Of a stretch of 6,576 bases of DNA, positions 6,056-6,576 are shown piece after piece (the stretch's first letter is position 1; the number at the start of each line of letters is the position of its first letter). Source of the DNA: Modestobacter sp. (GTDB lineage: Bacteria; Actinomycetota; Actinomycetes; Mycobacteriales; Geodermatophilaceae); the NCBI GenBank assembly GCA_025965635.1, contig JAOPWO010000129.1, forward strand, positions 1-6,576. The letters run 5' to 3'. The notes beneath the pieces were generated by a model that ran no database searches, had not been told where the DNA came from, and saw only the letters and a list, made by a program, of their open reading frames with translations. The translations under genes were made by a program, and so were the position numbers.

Positions 6056-6061
6056 TACCGT
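6056..6061 (+). promoter_or_regulatory. Candidate -10 element for a leaderless start at 6068
   Basis: TACCGT fits TANNNT and is followed by 6 bases and then ATG at 6068, the spacing expected for a leaderless mRNA. No convincing -35 lies upstream. It supports, but does not establish, transcription of the small ORF that starts there. Confidence 0.35.
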
Positions 6062-6067
6062 TCCTCC

Positions 6068-6289
6068 ATGTGGCAGGACCGGGGCGGGGACCTCGTGGAC
6101 GCCGATCCGCTGGCGCTGCGGGCGCAGGCCGAGCGCATCCCCGCCGGCATCGTCGCGAGCGCCCGGGCACGCCCACCGGCGACTGAACTCACAGAGCGCG
6201 GATGCCCCGGCCATCGGGGCACCCGGCGATACCGGGCACCATGGGGACATGCGGACGGAGAGGGTGGGGATGGCGACCGACACCGCTGA
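6068..6289 (+). CDS. Candidate small or decayed ORF, function unknown
   Basis: The ORF runs from an ATG at 6068 to a TGA at 6287-6289, 73 codons. The first 33 or so codons look coding: nearly every third base is G or C, and the peptide is plausible (MWQDRGGDLVDADPLALRAQ, then AERIPAGIVASARA). From about 6167 the third-position bias disappears and the translation becomes arginine/glycine-rich. The tail also runs through two hairpins and overlaps the DUF5313 start. The true product may therefore be a short protein of about 35-40 residues, or this may be the 5' remnant of a gene broken near 6165. A shift into the next frame there would reach a TGA at 6184-6186. There is no ribosome-binding site; a TACCGT box 6 bases before the ATG suggests leaderless expression. 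I do not recognise the family. Confidence 0.3.
   Translation: MWQDRGGDLVDADPLALRAQAERIPAGIVASARARPPATELTERGCPGHRGTRRYRAPWGHADGEGGDGDRHR
6203..6236 (+). terminator. Tandem hairpins upstream of the DUF5313 gene
   Basis: The first stem is TGCCCCG-GCCAT-CGGGGCA at 6203-6221 (7 bp, 5-base loop). It is followed with no gap by CCCGG-CGATA-CCGGG at 6222-6236 (5 bp, 5-base loop). They end 33 bases before the DUF5313 ATG. They could end transcription from the small ORF region or act as a leader structure for DUF5313. The repeat GGGCACC occurs at 6217-6223 and 6234-6240. Confidence 0.4.
6257..6264 (+). promoter_or_regulatory. Ribosome-binding site that decides the DUF5313 start
   Basis: GGAGAGGG lies 5 bases before the ATG at 6270. 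This favours 6270 over the in-frame ATG at 6249, which would add seven residues (MRTERVG) and has no such sequence ahead of it. Confidence 0.6.
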
Positions 6290-6576
6290 TCAGGGTCAGG
6301 ACGACGGCGGGCAGCTGCACCGGCCGGGCCCGCTCCGCTGGTTCTGGTACGCCTTGGGCGGGTCGTTGCCCGAGCGGCACCGCAGCTGGGTGCTGCACGA
6401 CACCACCACGGCGAGCTGGGGCTACCGGCACGTGCTGCGGGCCACGGTGCAGATGGCGATCCCGATCGTGCTGGTGCTGCTGCTCGTGCCCGGCCCGTTC
6501 TGGATCCGCGGCATGGCCGCGCTCGGCGGCCTGCTGCTGGGCCTCATCTTCTCCATCGCCTACATGACCGAGACCA
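6270..6576 (+). CDS. DUF5313 membrane protein, 5' part only
   Basis: 102 codons are visible before the window ends. A polar N-terminus (MATDTADQGQDDGGQLHRPG) leads into the core LRWFWYALGGSLPERHRSWV (22-41), VLHDTTTASWGYRHVLRATV (41-60). Two hydrophobic segments follow, about 61-78 (QMAIPIVLVLLLVPGPFW) and about 82-98 (MAALGGLLLGLIFSIAY), separated by a short IRG turn. The conserved WVLHDTT segment followed by a two-helix hairpin is what I know as DUF5313, a family of small actinobacterial membrane proteins of unknown function, usually around 120-140 residues. Only a short polar tail is therefore expected to be missing. The start at 6270 is chosen from GGAGAGGG five bases upstream. It points away from the DUF4242 gene and is not in an operon with anything visible. 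No function is assigned. Confidence 0.85.
   Translation, partial: MATDTADQGQDDGGQLHRPGPLRWFWYALGGSLPERHRSWVLHDTTTASWGYRHVLRATVQMAIPIVLVLLLVPGPFWIRGMAALGGLLLGLIFSIAYMTET

Noticed and set aside
6202..6567. A 121-codon plus-strand frame over the DUF5313 gene
   Set aside because: It is a frame-shifted shadow rich in Arg, Cys, Ser and Trp; the frame starting at 6270 gives a recognisable DUF5313 protein with membrane helices.

Overview
The window is very GC-rich (by eye well above 70%), with codon third positions almost all G or C, SD-type and leaderless-type starts side by side, and protein families common in high-GC Gram-positive bacteria (DUF5313, DUF4242, an AAA-LuxR giant regulator). I infer an actinobacterium, possibly a member of the Geodermatophilaceae (Blastococcus/Geodermatophilus/Modestobacter type). 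That assignment is a judgement from composition and gene types, not a database match.

Layout. (1) Positions 3-566, plus strand: the 3' end of an unrecognised gene. (2) 567-854: 288 bases without a convincing gene, with a short CCCGGG/CCCGGG hairpin that could end transcription between convergent genes. (3) 855-2614, minus strand: a two-gene unit, a BBE-type FAD-linked oxidase followed after about 26 bases by a small cupin protein. (4) 2615-2788: a compact divergent control region with two opposed TAGCGT -10 boxes, three TGACCA repeats and two dyad elements. (5) 2789-5680, plus strand: a 963-residue ATP-binding LuxR-family regulator that appears to be translated from a leaderless mRNA starting at GTG. 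(6) 5681-5730: back-to-back inverted repeats, a likely bidirectional terminator. (7) 5721-5990, minus strand: a DUF4242 (SCO4226-like) small protein. (8) 5991-6269: a second divergent region with CGGTA/TACCG dyads, a candidate small or decayed ORF with a leaderless-type start at 6068, and tandem hairpins. (9) 6270-6576, plus strand: the 5' part of a DUF5313 membrane protein, cut by the window end.

How the genes may work together. The large regulator sits divergently next to the oxidase-cupin operon and shares a 174-base control region with it, the usual arrangement for a local regulator controlling its neighbour and itself. The DUF4242 gene converges on the regulator and has its own promoter region, so its link is weaker. 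The substrate of the oxidase and the signal sensed by the regulator cannot be read from the sequence. Long ORFs antisense to the regulator and oxidase are composition artefacts. No RNA genes, CRISPR arrays, insertion sequences or attachment sites were seen.
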